The notes beneath the pieces were generated by a model, which was not told the origin of the DNA, made no database searches, and saw only the letters and a list, made by a program, of their open reading frames with translations. Made by a program: the position numbers and the translations under genes. Shown here in pieces: positions 23,291 through 35,190 of a DNA stretch of 64,000 bases (its first letter is position 1; every line of letters starts with the position of its first letter). The stretch spans positions 2,170,001 through 2,234,000 of the forward strand of contig JAHLEZ010000003.1 of NCBI GenBank assembly GCA_020726505.1, given 5' to 3'. The DNA is from Leptodontidium sp. MPI-SDFR-AT-0119. Taxonomy: Eukaryota; Ascomycota; Leotiomycetes; Helotiales; Leptodontidiaceae.

Positions 23291-26200
23291 ATGGCTTCCT
23301 TCAACTCTTCGATGCCTGCGACCGCTCCTCGATCAGTCTTTCGAGCGCCAGTCCCCATGGCCGACCCTTCCGCCCCAGCTGGCACATTTGCGCCGGGCAC
23401 GAAAATACAAGTGGGCAGTCAGAAAGTTATCATCCAGAAGTACTTCTCCGAGGGAGGATTCGCCCATGTCTACCTGGTCAAGATGCCCAAGCCCATTGAC
23501 GGGACCGACATAGCTGTGCTGAAACGAGTTGCTGTACCGGATAAGGAACATCTAGCTAACATGCGGACCGAGGTGGAAACCATGAAGAAGTTGAAGGGGC
23601 ACCGACCGATCGTCACATACTTCGACTCACATGCGTCACAATTGAAGGGCGGAGGATACGAGGTGTTTCTGTTGATGGAGTTCTGCAATGGCGGAGGGCT
23701 GATAGATTTCATGAATACGCGGCTGCAGAATCGCCTGACGGAACCAGAGATCATGAAGATCTTCTCTGATGTCACAGAGGGGGTTGCTTGCATGCACTAC
23801 TTGAAGCCCCCGCTTCTGCATCGAGATTTGAAGGTCGAGAATGTCTTGATCTCTTCGACTGGAAACTCCAAGAGGTTCAAGCTCTGCGATTTTGGTTCCA
23901 CGGCCCCGCCACGACCTGCGGCCACTACAGCTGCAGAGTGCAGGCTGATCGAGGATGATGTGCAGAAACATACTACGTTGCAATACAGGAGTCCTGAGAT
24001 GGTCGATGTATACCGTAAACAACCGATCGACGAGAAGTCGGATATTTGGGCGTTGGGTGTACTTCTGTACAAGCTGTGCTATTACACTACACCATTTGAA
24101 GCCCAAGGGCAACTTGCCATTTTGAACGCTAGCTTCAAGTTCCCCAGCTACCCGCCGTTCTCCGACAATTTGAAGAAGCTTATAGGTAAGTTAATTAGAC
24201 AAGTGCGTAGATATTGTGCTAAGCTGTACAGCCTCAATGTTGAAGGAGAATCCTAAATCACGCCCAAACATCTATCAAGTACTTCGAGAAGCATGTCTAA
24301 TGCAAGGATTGGCAGTGCCTATCAAAGACGTAGGTCCATACCCAAGTATTCAAGACATGATACTTATATCTGTAGATTTACGCTAGACGAACACAATCAG
24401 AATCAAGACGAAATCAGCAGCTACCCAAGCAAGAAGATATGTCCTCGCCACCAGCGGTAGGGGCTGTGTTTTCCCCAGCTCCACCAGTTCAACAAGTCAT
24501 TCCAGATATTGTACCGATGAGAAGAGGCAGGCCCACGGCAAATTCACAAGCCCATGTGGCTAAACCAAGTCCATCCCCTATGCGCGGCGCGAACAGTGAC
24601 CCATGGGCGGCCTTGGATGCAAAGTCCGGTTCTCCAGCACTCGACGATATTTCTAGTCGATTCCCTAGCTTGGATCAGTTCTCGTTGCTTCACGATGGTG
24701 GAAAGTTTGACTTCGATCAGAGCTCTCCAACAAAACCATCAGCGCCTCGAGACCTAAACCAGAGGGTGGCTGAGAAGTTGGCGGATGATGCGTTTGCGGT
24801 ACCTGCACAGCCGAGAACCGCGACTCCGTCAACAGTGAAACCGTCGAATAACGTGGTTTCTCGAGCCCAGAAAATAATATCCAGTAACCCAGAATTACAA
24901 GCTGCTGCTACCCCCAGTATTGTCTACCAGCCAACCCCTACACGACCACCGACTAGCTCGTACGTATCGCAGGGGACCATGACTACCCCTACTCCACCTC
25001 CCACTGGACAGCCACCTACCAAGTATACGCCCTCACCCGCATACCGGTTCCCCCAGACCACGGATCATCATCGATCATCAAGTCTTCCAAGGAATCAAGA
25101 AGCTGCAAACAACAGGTCGCACCTCTTACGACCAGAAGAGAACCAGTCTCTCCACCCCAGTATCCCACGAAATTCTTCTTTTACTCAACCCGGTCATGCG
25201 AGACATTCATCTTCGTCTCGCCCATCCCTCGAGGCCGGCCGGCCTAGTCTTGAGGCGTTGGAGCCGGTTGCAAGAACAAAGTCTAGTAATTCTCGCCCTC
25301 GCCCATCAAGTACCTATCTGGAGTCGAACATGGACTTCCTACGCGAGAAGGAAAAGGAGTCGAGCGGGAGACCGTCCCTTTCCGAAAAGCGGCCCTCATA
25401 CAAGGCCCTAGAGACAGCCATTGTAGATCCACCTTCCGACGAGGAAACGACCATCGAATCAAATGTTGACTTCCTACGCACCATGGAAGACCAAGAGACC
25501 TCCAAGAAAGACAGGCGGCGAAGCAGTGGTGGTGGGAATAAATCCAAGCGCTCTAGTTTGCCGTCGATGTCCTTGTCGGGCACCAAGAATCTCCTGGCAG
25601 GTAAATTTGGGGATGCCTTCAAGCGTTTCGAGCACAATGCCAACTCCCCAACCGCACCAAGAACTCCAAGTCCCCTAAACGACATGGAGCGTCGGGATCT
25701 GACACCAATAGCAGGCTCGGAAGCCACCGATGGTCGAAGTGACGATGGCAACATGTTCGAAGATATGGACAACATGCCTCCTGAACAACGACGGGAGATC
25801 GAACGACGACGTCTCTCAATGGAGGAAAAGCGCGTGGCCAATGCCGCAGCCGAGTACCGCAAGCGAGTCGCAGATCGTGGCCCCACAGCACCCAGAAGCA
25901 TAGGGGGAGTCTCACGAGCAGCCAGCATCCAACACAAAGTTCAAAGCCTCCTAGACGAGAACCAAGGCCCATCGCCAGTCAAGAAAACAGCCGAGGGCTA
26001 CGGCCGATTCACTGATGGCGGGCCGCCCCCACAGTCTAACCAGTTCGAACAATCCGCAAACCCATACGCCAAACCCAACCCCTCCGTGATCCGCAAACCC
26101 ATCACTCAATCTGTAGGGGGTGTGGTCCATCCACGGACAGTACCCATCACACAACCAGATCTCAACTACGCCAAACCTCGCACCACACTTCCCCCTCAAT

Positions 26201-26550
26201 CACAATCCCAACCTCAACCCATCACCTCCCCCGCCACAATCTCGCGCACTGGACCACGACCAAACGCACCACCGAAACCAATGCATCTAAACAGCATTTC
26301 CACCGGTCCATCGAACTCCATGCAGAACTCCCCACCAAAACCCTCATCTCTCCCACCCAGACCGCTACAGGCTAGACCGGATATGACGGCCCAGGAGAAA
26401 GAGGACTACGTCGCGGATTTCAGTAAGAGGTTCCCGAGTCTGAGTGGGATTGAGATGGTCGAGAGGAATATTGATGTCGGGCCGCCTGGTGGTGCGATTA
26501 AGGACGACAGGGTCAGAGAGAGTGGCGGGTTAAGGAGCCGGGAAGTTTAG
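23291..26550 (+). CDS. Ark/Prk/NAK-family serine/threonine kinase (actin and endocytosis type)
   Basis: Three exons, 23291-24185, 24232-24329 and 24376-26550, give 1055 residues. The kinase domain spans about residues 35-330: EGGFAHVYLV (Gly loop), AVLKRV (ATP-binding Lys), HRDLKVENVL (catalytic loop), CDFGS (DFG) and TTLQYRSPEMVD, an activation segment typical of the Ark1/Prk1/Akl1 group. Both introns are short (46 nt each) with GTAAGT and GTAGGT donors. Across the first junction the conserved KLIA/SMLKENPKSRPNIYQVL region is restored, and after the second comes IYARRTQSES. The C-terminal 700 residues are Pro/Ser-rich and probably disordered, with two RFPSL motifs (one near the start of the tail, one near the end) that may be docking sites. 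Relatives phosphorylate endocytic adaptors and regulate cortical actin patches. The start codon is the first in-frame ATG and opens with MASFNSSMPA. Confidence 0.93.
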
Positions 26551-27882
26551 CTTTATCTATGCTGGATTCACCCAAACGAACTGAGCTTGCTTCATGCATG
26601 GAAGCTGATTGGAAGGATTGTATATCTACCTACATTACCTGGACCGAAGTTGGTAGAAATTGGCAGAGGCAGAGGGAGAAATATGTTTTTGGCTATTGTG
26701 CGAGTGAGCGATCGATCATTTTGCAGGAGGCTCAGGCAGACAGATAGATGGACTCGGGGATAGACCAAATCGAAATCTAAGGCGTTCTAAAAGCCTATCG
26801 AAGACCAAGATTCATACTCGTTTGGTATATAATATTTGCCCTCTATTTCCCTTATCATCACATGCTATTTGTAAGGTATTGATCACACCCCATCGAGGCT
26901 AGCCAAATTCGTGTCCGATAAAGCGAGCTGCTTTCTTACCTATACGATGCACCTCAAATGATCAAAACTAAGGCTTACTTAAACCCGAGCTTCGGCTTTT
27001 CCTTAAAGTCAATGTTCTGAAATGATTTAGGGACTTTGAATCGGATCTCATTCATGGAGCGAGGGCTACTTACCTACAGTAGGTAAATTACCCACGTGAA
27101 GAGAGAAATCTCAATGAATTTGATACACACAAAAGCAACTGCTAGGCCATAAGGGCCGATAGACACACCTCTTGGTTCATTGCATACACCACTTAGGGAT
27201 CTTAGCGACCCAGCTCACAAAGAGCTATCCCTTCATCGGAGACGTATTTTGGCCAGCCTCGCATTGATCTTGCTCGCTTCGCCAGGGGGGCGCGAGTGCT
27301 CGCTTATTTCAGGAGGGCCGGAGGCAGGCTGGTCTGTTACTTCTGTTTATTAATAATGTAGAGAAAACTGTACTGTACTGTATGAAGATTTTATATTCGT
27401 CAACTACACCTTGCTTGAAATATCCATATAGCATTACTCTCGGGTGGTTACCTTACTTCGCAAGAGCTGTCCCCCTTTTTTTTATTTAAAAAAAAAAATT
27501 TCTTCTCTCGTCGCTAGCTTCTAAACAATCGCCGTGTGCTTTAAGCGATTGGGACCGGACGGTGTTTGGAGCGTGGACGTCAAGTGGGATGAATATATTT
27601 CGATTCGACGATAGGTGAAGTTGAGAACGTTGTAGATATATTTTGGTGGGAGTTGAGATGGGATGGTGAGTGGGTTATTTGATTGATCGTGATAGGAAAG
27701 AGGGATCATCAGATGTATCGGTGAGGTCGTTACTGCCGTATAAACCAAGCTTGAAACCTCAACGGAAAAACCCAAGCCTCCTCAAATTCCAAGCATCAAA
27801 TATTCACACATCAAAGCATAAAACTATCTTTCATAGCGCTTCCCTTCCTTTCCAGCATTTTTCAACCATCGAAATATCCATA
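26551..27882. other. Intergenic, no gene seen
   Basis: Between two plus-strand kinase genes. It contains a perfect inverted repeat at 27070-27086 and T/A runs near 27475-27500. Nothing coding is recognised. Confidence 0.5.
27070..27086. repeat. Inverted repeat TTACCTAC-A-GTAGGTAA
   Basis: Perfect 8-nt arms around a single A. It has the same TACCTA/TAGGTA core as the palindromes near 22.6 kb. Confidence 0.7.
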
Positions 27883-29888
27883 ATGCCACCATATCTCGAA
27901 ATCGATCAGGTTGTGCGAGGTACGCACGTTGCGTACCAAGTCACGGAACGTCTCCAGCACCCGATCGTCTACAAGGCTCGGAGAGTCGTCGTCCACGACC
28001 GAAGAGCCCTCTTCCGAACACCAGAGATTATTAACGTCGTCACCGAAGATCCATAGCACGCTTGCTCATCCTTCCCCGAATGCCAAATCTGGTGCTAATA
28101 TGTTCGATCTAGCGTTATGATCAAACTCCCCGACGTCAGGGATTCTCAGTTCCGTGTTGTGAGTGCGAGGAATTTCTGTTTTCTGTTATGTTCTCTACAC
28201 ATCCTACTCTGCGAACTGGAGAATAGAATAGCAGGTTGGCAATAGTTGACTTTGCCGTCCAGGAAGAACAAATGTACGCCGAACAGTTCATCCGAGAGTG
28301 TCCCCAGATCCGTGGCTGCATCGAGAATATCAGATGTACGTGACCACCAGAGATGGATCCCACAACATCCTCCTTCCGAGTTCCAAATACCCCCAAGCCC
28401 GCTTGAAGACGCTTTTCCTCCTCTACGAATCTGGCAAGGTACTGACTGCCAATCAATTAGATACCACAATAAAACTCGACTTCATGGTATACGAGTGGAT
28501 GGACACATGTCTGCTGGAGTTCTGTCCAAAACCATACATACTGACCCCGAACTTGCCTCAATTGATTGCGCAGAAGGTCTTGGAAGCTCTGAAAGTAATG
28601 CATGGTAATGGCTATATCCACGGCGATGTTCATAGCAGGTCAGCATATTTCTTCGTCCTTCGACTTTTCCAATGCCCTGCTAAGCTTTTTAAACTTTGAA
28701 TCGCATGCTAATGATATTCTAATAGGAACATATTCATGTCTGCCGTCAAATCCCCCGATCCGATCATCAAGCTTGGGGACTTGGGCCATAGTAAGTCGCC
28801 AACCGCAAACACATTCGTGACATTCTGCCAATCTCTGACTTGGATGATAGTGAGGCCCATACCTGAAAACCAAACAGTCTTGAAATCGCGGGAACAAGTA
28901 GGTCTTGAGTTACTGTACTGTACATGTCGTGGTCGAGGTCGAGGTTGACACTGTTGCTCAGAATAGGGAGTATCGATCTCCAGAGGGTTGGAAAGGTTAC
29001 ACGATGACGACTAAAACCGACATATGGTCTCTCGGAGTGGTACTCGCACACCGTACGCGCTCCCCTTTAAGTGTTCTAATACAATCAGGGGCATCTCGTG
29101 TCTGATGTCTGACCTCTGCTAGTCATGGCAGGAAAGGAAGTCCTCGGCCACAGCCCAATGATAGGAGGCTGCGACAAGAACGAATGGTGCATCGCCAAAA
29201 TCGTGCTTCTTCGGGGTGATATTGGGGATCTTCCAGACTCTTCAAATCCATACTACAGCGAGATTGTCTCTGGCGTTGCCCTGGCAAATAATCATCTTAC
29301 ATCGCCAGGGGATTCAACGCAGGAAGGCGACGAGTATACTTTCCAAGGCGAACGAACGAATCGAAAGGTCAACATGAAGACTCGGACCTTACGAGAAGAA
29401 CTGGAGAGCGTCGAGCAACCGATCGAGCCTGCATGTATCGACTTCATTGAGTACCTATTGACAGTGGATCCTGACCAGAGGCCAAGCGCAGAGGAGGCTC
29501 TGGCACATCCTTGGCTGTAGGTCTCCAGGTTCCTCTGAATTATTCCATAGCAGTCTCATTTCCTTCAAATGCCACTTAAGAAACGTCGCTGACTTCTGGA
29601 TCTTCTAGCCAACCTCCGACACCCAAAACTCCCTCTTCTCGCACACATGTATTTCGTAATGGCGAATCGTCACATGCTGGAAATGATGATAATGGCACAA
29701 ATAACCCTCAGAGCGGACAACCTACACTAGCTGGAGACTACGATCGGGACAAAAACGCCGCTGTGGAAGAGATGGACCAAAATCGCTCGGCTGACGAGAC
29801 CCCTGCGCCAGAAGTTGAGAATGGAAATGATCAGCCTCAGAGTGTTCAAAGGAGGAGAATGGATATTCCCCATTGTAAATGTGGTTGA
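27883..29888 (+). CDS. Atypical protein kinase-like gene, many introns
   Basis: Supported exons: 28113-28158, 28227-28335, 28461-28638, 28726-28790, 28851-28897, 28944-29052, 29123-29516 and 29609-29888; phases agree at each of these junctions. The first exon starts at 27883 (MPPYLEIDQVVRG), but its junction to the second is not resolved, so a lesion there is possible. Kinase features: VYKARR (degenerate N-lobe), VMIKLPD (putative Lys), VYEWMDT (hinge), YIHGDVHSRN in place of HRDLKxxN, KLGDLGH in place of DFG, EYRSPEGW and TDIWSLGVV, and DQRPSAEEALAHPW at the end of the C-lobe. The tail is acidic and ends PHCKCG. The catalytic Asp and Asn are kept, the HRD Arg and DFG Phe are not. It resembles the expanded fungal-specific kinase-like families. 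Activity is uncertain. Confidence 0.6.
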
Positions 29889-30980
29889 GTGTCGTGCTGC
29901 AGCAGGTGGACGTAGTCTACAGAGCGTTGTAAATTAAGCGTGTTCTCATTCATTTAACTGTTATTTCATTGATTGTTCTATTCGTGTCACTGGGAATGTT
30001 TACTAGCTCGGTTCCCCAATAGTGTCTGTGTTTGTTTTTCCATGACTTGGGGTAGATCCGAGGAAAGATAGAGGACAGCATTTTCTGTGGGTGAGCAATA
30101 CGGTGGTAATATCGAATTTCCGAAACATGGATGGGTGCCTTAGCTAGTCATCTTATCTCATAAAATCCAAGATCTATCGAATAGTTCTATGGAAAGTGCG
30201 AAACTCTCGCTTCTAGACCATACTTCCAGCACAATCCGCAAAGCTCACAAGCTTGTGAGCGGGCTTCTTATCCTGTCTGTACCATATTTATGAACCATCA
30301 TTCGGAGCTTTTTGATCCTTATTTAAAAAAAAATGCTTTAACAATTTGTTGGGCACCATCACACCTTCGATAGCCAACTCCACGTCCTAGCTGTGATGGC
30401 TTTTCGCCGCCCGGAGTGGTGGTAGTCTCCGCTCGACGGTTCAAAAACAACGGCATATCGCCCTCGACGATGTCTCCGTCTAAATGATTGGCCTTCATGT
30501 CCAATTCCATGCGTGCTTATAGCGGGTCCTTTGTTGAAATTTTGTGTCGTTAAATTTCTCATCTAGTAATACAGTACGTGCCAATGCATAGGGACGGATG
30601 ACTTGATGATGACTTGGCAGCATGTGAATACCATCCAAGGACATGCAAGACGTCTTTAACAATAAAACAATACCGAAGGTGCTGCGTATCCTAGAGAAGC
30701 TGTGTTGAATTGGATTTCCGTTTTGGCATTCAACGTGGTTGTCTGTACGTATGTTCAGGGCAGTCTGCATGAGATATCAATTAAACCGTCACATAAGATT
30801 ACATCTCTCTGCATCCAAACCACATACCCCCCTCCTCTACCCAATGGATTGCTCCTCTCTTCCATCCAGATACACAGTATCCCAACACTCCATCACCATG
30901 GGATCATCAACCTTAACCTCTCGCTCCCAAGTAGCTCATTCCTCCTCCCAACTATCATCATCCAATCTCCATCCACAACC
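29889..30980. other. Intergenic, no gene seen
   Basis: Follows the kinase-like gene and runs to the recognisable part of the hemerythrin-like pseudogene. It probably includes the kinase 3' UTR and the former promoter of the broken gene. No other coding signal is seen. Confidence 0.45.
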
Positions 30981-31432
30981 TCCTCCGCCGAAGACGAATA
31001 CTTCAACCGCATCGCAACACGAATGGACCTCTTCCACTCCAGTTTCCGCTGAATGTGGGAAACCTTCTACTCAACCTGCACCTCAACCTCAACCCCCCTT
31101 CACCCCATCTCCTCCCGCTCCTTCATCAACCTCGGTCTACGCTTCTGCCAATCCCTAGAAGGCCACCACCGATTCGAAGAAGCCGCCATCTCCCCCGTGC
31201 TAGCCGTCAATATGCCTGCATTCCGCGACACGGAAGTGCTGCTTGCGCAGCATGAGGAGATCCATGTTGGATTGAAAAAGTCGGAGACGTATTTGTGGGA
31301 ATATCAGATGGGAGAGGGGGTTGGTGATGGGTAAGGTTAGGGGGCTTATAGATGGGTTTAGGAAGGTGCTTTGGGAACATCTTGATGAAGAGGTTTTATA
31401 CGTTGGAGGAGTTTAAGGAGTTGCCTTTTTAG
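30981..31432 (+). pseudogene. Hemerythrin (HHE)-like domain gene, broken
   Basis: The conserved run can be followed through three lesions. DEYFNRIATRMDLFHSSFR is followed by TGA at 31050-31052, then MWETFYSTC, INLGLRFCQSLEGHHRFEEA, MPAFRDTEVLLAQHEEIH and YLWEYQMGEG in the same frame. The frame ends at a TAA near 31332; one base over, it continues KVRGLIDGFRKVLWEHLDEE. A further shift gives YTLEEFKELPF to the stop at 31430-31432. These pieces are in the order of fungal cytosolic hemerythrin-like proteins: His/Glu iron ligands in H-HxxEE and QHxxIH, then the helical tail. Intact relatives run to about 220-260 residues. A functional spliced form would need introns at none of the usual signals, so I call it a pseudogene. 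Confidence 0.7.
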
Positions 31433-32456
31433 GGTTTTTTGGGGGGATGCTGGTGAGGGCGGGGTTTTGGTTTTGTGTTAGAAAGTGGTAGCTGTCTGGC
31501 AGGCAGGTTGGCTGGATCTGTGCTTTTGGACTATCAGATGGATGGATGGACGGGGAGGAAGTGAAATTAAGATGTTGAGAATGCAGGGAGTGGAGGATCG
31601 TGGTGTGGAGGAATGTTTCCTTATTTTCATCTTAGACTGTAATAAGAATGAGAAAGAAACAGAGAGGGTGTCAGTACAGCATCACTACATTTTGTTCATC
31701 CATGTATGCTTCTGGACTTGCGAATAGACGGGTCTTGAAATTTTTCAATCTTCTCCAAGTCATTTATGAACTTTGCTGCCTCGAATCTCTAGCGAATCCA
31801 AAGATATATTCCCTTTAGCTTAGGCTGTCACTTTTGTCTCTGGGCGATCCTGCTAGTACAGTACACGTTACCATGATTATGGAATTACTCCCTTTATTCA
31901 TTGGACTGAAACTAGATCCCCGTCAATCCATGGGGGATCTGACGAACCATAAAATATAGTTTTCCAGGTAGTTGGTGGATGGATCCATTCCCAATCGACT
32001 GAATTAACCTAGAGATACAGATGATATAAATACGCATACTCTTGCAATACGAAATTGACACCGGTGGGTGGGCCGTCCCCGTCCCCGTCCCATGTTGATT
32101 ACCAAACCGGGGCTTGAGAAGTGCCCGACCAAGCGTTCCGTGGCGACCAACGAGAAAGTTAGCCTCAAGTAGCAGGCTAGCAGCGGCGCATGACTTCATC
32201 AAGGAATCTCCTCTGATTGTTTATATCCGTTTCTACTTTGTCATTGCAACTTGTCCCAATCGTTCTTCCTCAAATGGCTTTCTTTTCTCTATTTTTCTTA
32301 ACTTTGTCGGCCTTCCCAACTGACCATCGTTGCAGCATTCGGGCCCAAGACAACAATAGGACGCGATAGCTCACAAAGGGAGATCTTGACTGTTTTCCAA
32401 ATCAAACTCCTCTGACAACCGGACTGCCGTCTTGTTCCTACATCCAGTTAGTCGAT
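31433..32456. other. Intergenic, no gene seen
   Basis: Lies upstream of the MFS transporter, includes its promoter and 5' leader. No coding features are recognised. Confidence 0.5.
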
Positions 32457-34295
32457 ATGTTCGCGAAGGACGAGGAACCAAATCCTACTTCACCCTCGGG
32501 ATCAGAAAGCCATCGGCCCCCGTCAATAGCACTTCGTACGTTTCTGGAAGAACAAGGCCTGCCAACCTTCGGAAAAGGAAAAACATACCCGCCATCCCTC
32601 CCCGACCGAGAGAGCTATGTAGTTGATTTCGAGGGGCCGGACGACCCATTGAATGCCCAGAACTGGCCTGTAAAAACCAAGTACGATCTCCAACTACACT
32701 CGACTTTCTAATTGCCCCAGCTCATCCATTCTTTTATAGGCTTCTCCTCAGTGCGATTCTCATTTTCGACTCCATATCTGCGACTTTCGGCAGCAGCATC
32801 TTTTCCGCGGCAGCAGTTGGCGTAGAAGCCGAGTTCCACGTTGGGAAGGAGGTGGGAACTCTTGGAACATCACTTTTCGTGTTAGGATTTGCCTTTGGGC
32901 CTGTCATGTGGTAGGTTTCTGCAACAGAATACCATCTTCTCGAGGTTGTCTCGCTCATATGAAATACCTACCTTTAGGGGACCATTGTCGGAACTTCATG
33001 GTCGACGCCTTCCCATCATAATTGCCTCGTTTGGATTTGGTGTCTTTGGCATTGCTGTTGCAGTCGCTAAAGATCTACAAACCATTATGATATGCCGATT
33101 TTTCAACGGGATTTTTGGCTCGTGCCCGCTTGCTGTTGTGGCTGCTGTCTTTGCGGATATGTATAACAACGAGACTAGAGGATTGGCAGTTGCCACTTTT
33201 GCAGCCACGGTTTTCATGGGACCGTTGCTGGCCCCTTTTATTGGTGGTTTTATCTCGACGAGCTACCTGGGTTGGAGAGTATGTTATTCTTGACCCGAAG
33301 ATCGTCGAACGCATCTCTAACTATAACCCAGTGGACAATGTATCTCTCCGCGATTATGGGGTTTACCTCTTTCGGCCTCACCCTACTCTTTATGCAGGAG
33401 ACCTATGGCCCTATAATCCTTGTCAAGAAAGCCAAAGACTTGCGAACCCGAACTGGGAATTGGGGTATTCATGCTAAGCAGGAACAGATGGAAGTCAACT
33501 TCAAAGAGCTGTTTGTCACCGTCTTTGCGCGTCCGATGCAGATTCTCTTCACAGAGTCTATAGTCATCTGCGTTACACTTTACATGGCTTTTCTCTTTGG
33601 ACTTCTCTACCTCTTCATTACTTCTTATGCTCTTGTTTTTCAAGGTAAGTAGCTTTGATTGTTCTTCTTTGCAGGTACAGTACTAACATTCATCAGGCGT
33701 GTACGGTATGACCCCCGGCGTTGCGGGCCTTCCCTTCTTCGGTATGATCATAGGCGAAATCATCGCCTTCATAGCCATCGCTCTCCTCAACCCAGCCTAC
33801 GTACGAAAATTAAAAGCAAACAACAACATCCCAGTCCCCGAATGGCGCCTTCCAATTGTCATGGTCGGCGGGATCCTCTTCTCCGCCGGACTCTTCTGGT
33901 TCGGCTGGACTGGCTACAAAAAAGACATCCACTGGATCGTACCAACCGTCTCCGGTCTATTCACCGGCTTTGGGATTTTCTCTGTCTTCCTCCAGCTGTT
34001 GAATTACATCATCGACGCATACCTCATGTTTGCAGCTAGTGCAGTGGCTGGAAACGCTTTCATGCGGAGTCTTTTCGGAGCTATCTTTCCTCTGTTTGCT
34101 AGGTATATGTATGAGGGTATGGGGATTCAGTATGGAAACACACTCATTGGAGGTGTGGCTGCAGCGCTGGTACCATTACCGTTCTTGTTCTACTTCTTCG
34201 GGAAGAATCTTCGCGCGAGGAGCAGGATCGCCCCGGCGTTGGATTTGAAGCAGGATAAGGCGAAAGAGAGAAGGACAAACTCAGAAGAAGTGTAG
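32457..34295 (+). CDS. MFS drug:H+ antiporter (DHA1, polyamine/azole type)
   Basis: Five exons, 32457-32680, 32740-32910, 32978-33278, 33332-33644 and 33697-34295, sum to 535 residues in a single frame; introns are 52-67 nt. The N-terminal cytoplasmic tail carries the typical DDPLNAQNWP before the first span (LLLSAILIFDSISATFG). The loop after the second span reads GPLSELHGRRLPI, the MFS motif A of this subfamily. Further family pieces are CRFFNGIFGSCPLAVV and LGWRWTMYLSAIMG, the latter restored across intron 3. Twelve hydrophobic spans fit. Relatives such as yeast Tpo1/Flr1 and Candida Flu1 export polyamines or drugs at the plasma membrane; the substrate here is unknown. No neighbouring biosynthetic cluster is seen. 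The C-terminus is basic and short. Confidence 0.92.
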
Positions 34296-35190
34296 ATTCG
34301 GAAGGTCACTTGGGTATTTTGACTGAGCTTGGACAGATTGTACCTGCTTGTTTGCATCAGATTTCGTTTTGTTCAGGAGCCACTTGTGAGAAAAAAGGTA
34401 GGTATTTCTTGGTGTACATATAGTACGGGTATCTTTAGACTGTATAACAATGAGCGCCGCTCTGATTGGCAAAATACAAATGCCATTATTAAGTGCCAAA
34501 CATGAAGTTTATGATTTGTGGTGTGGTGGGCTTGGCAACATGAGTAAGCTCCTTCGATAGGAGGAGAGCCTGATTGACTAGCCAATGATAAGTGACTGTG
34601 TTAGGCCTGAACAACCTGACGTGGGTACTGTTCAGAAATTGTCGCATCTGCAACGAGCGCCCCTTCCCGGAAAGGCTGTTGACTTTCCCCGTCTCAGGAT
34701 GCACTGGTATGGGGTGCTTTGGGATTGATCATGGAACTAACTTCCTTGCTATGGCGTGCAGCATGGTACGATTTGTCGATTACGCTGACTCCAACATTGG
34801 GCAACTCGGGTACCTCTCCCATCAAGATTCCCATAAGATGCGACCGATTCCGTTAGAAAGGCGAGCAATTCGGACTTTCGCTGGCTTAATAGTCCGTAGG
34901 AACAGTGTGCTGATGAATGGATGTGGAAGTTCACCTTGCATGCCTTCGACTAGTGCCGGATCGGAGTAAACATCGCTTACTAAATTTCATTGGCCACACC
35001 GCGCCACATGTCGATCGCTACTATAGTCAAGGTGCAAGAATTCGTATAAAAGTCTACTTATACTTTGAGCTTTCCTGTTTATCGTTTTCCAATCATCATC
35101 CAAAATTCACAATAACAAATATATTCTCTTTCACTTGCGGCCCAGACGTTTCTTCGAACATTTCAGAGAGCCTCCAATTTGATTTTCAAC
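34296..35190. other. Intergenic with promoter of the NmrA-like gene
   Basis: Short frames here lack recognisable products and usable ATG starts. The TATA box of the downstream gene is listed separately. Confidence 0.5.
35045..35052 (+). promoter_or_regulatory. TATA box of the NmrA-like gene
   Basis: TATAAAAG about 140 nt upstream of the ATG at 35191. Confidence 0.5.

Noticed and set aside
8625..27157. The sequence TAGGCCATAAGGGCC occurs at 8625-8638 and 27144-27157.
   Set aside because: A match of 14-15 nt is expected by chance within 64 kb, the flanks differ and no element ends are visible, so it is not called a repeat family.
28336..28460. The open stretch reading LPSSKYPQARLKTLFLLYE as part of the kinase-like protein.
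   Set aside because: It is in a different frame from the preceding exon. A GTACGT donor, CTGAC branch point and TTAG acceptor remove it and restore the kinase alignment, so it is treated as an intron, with some doubt.
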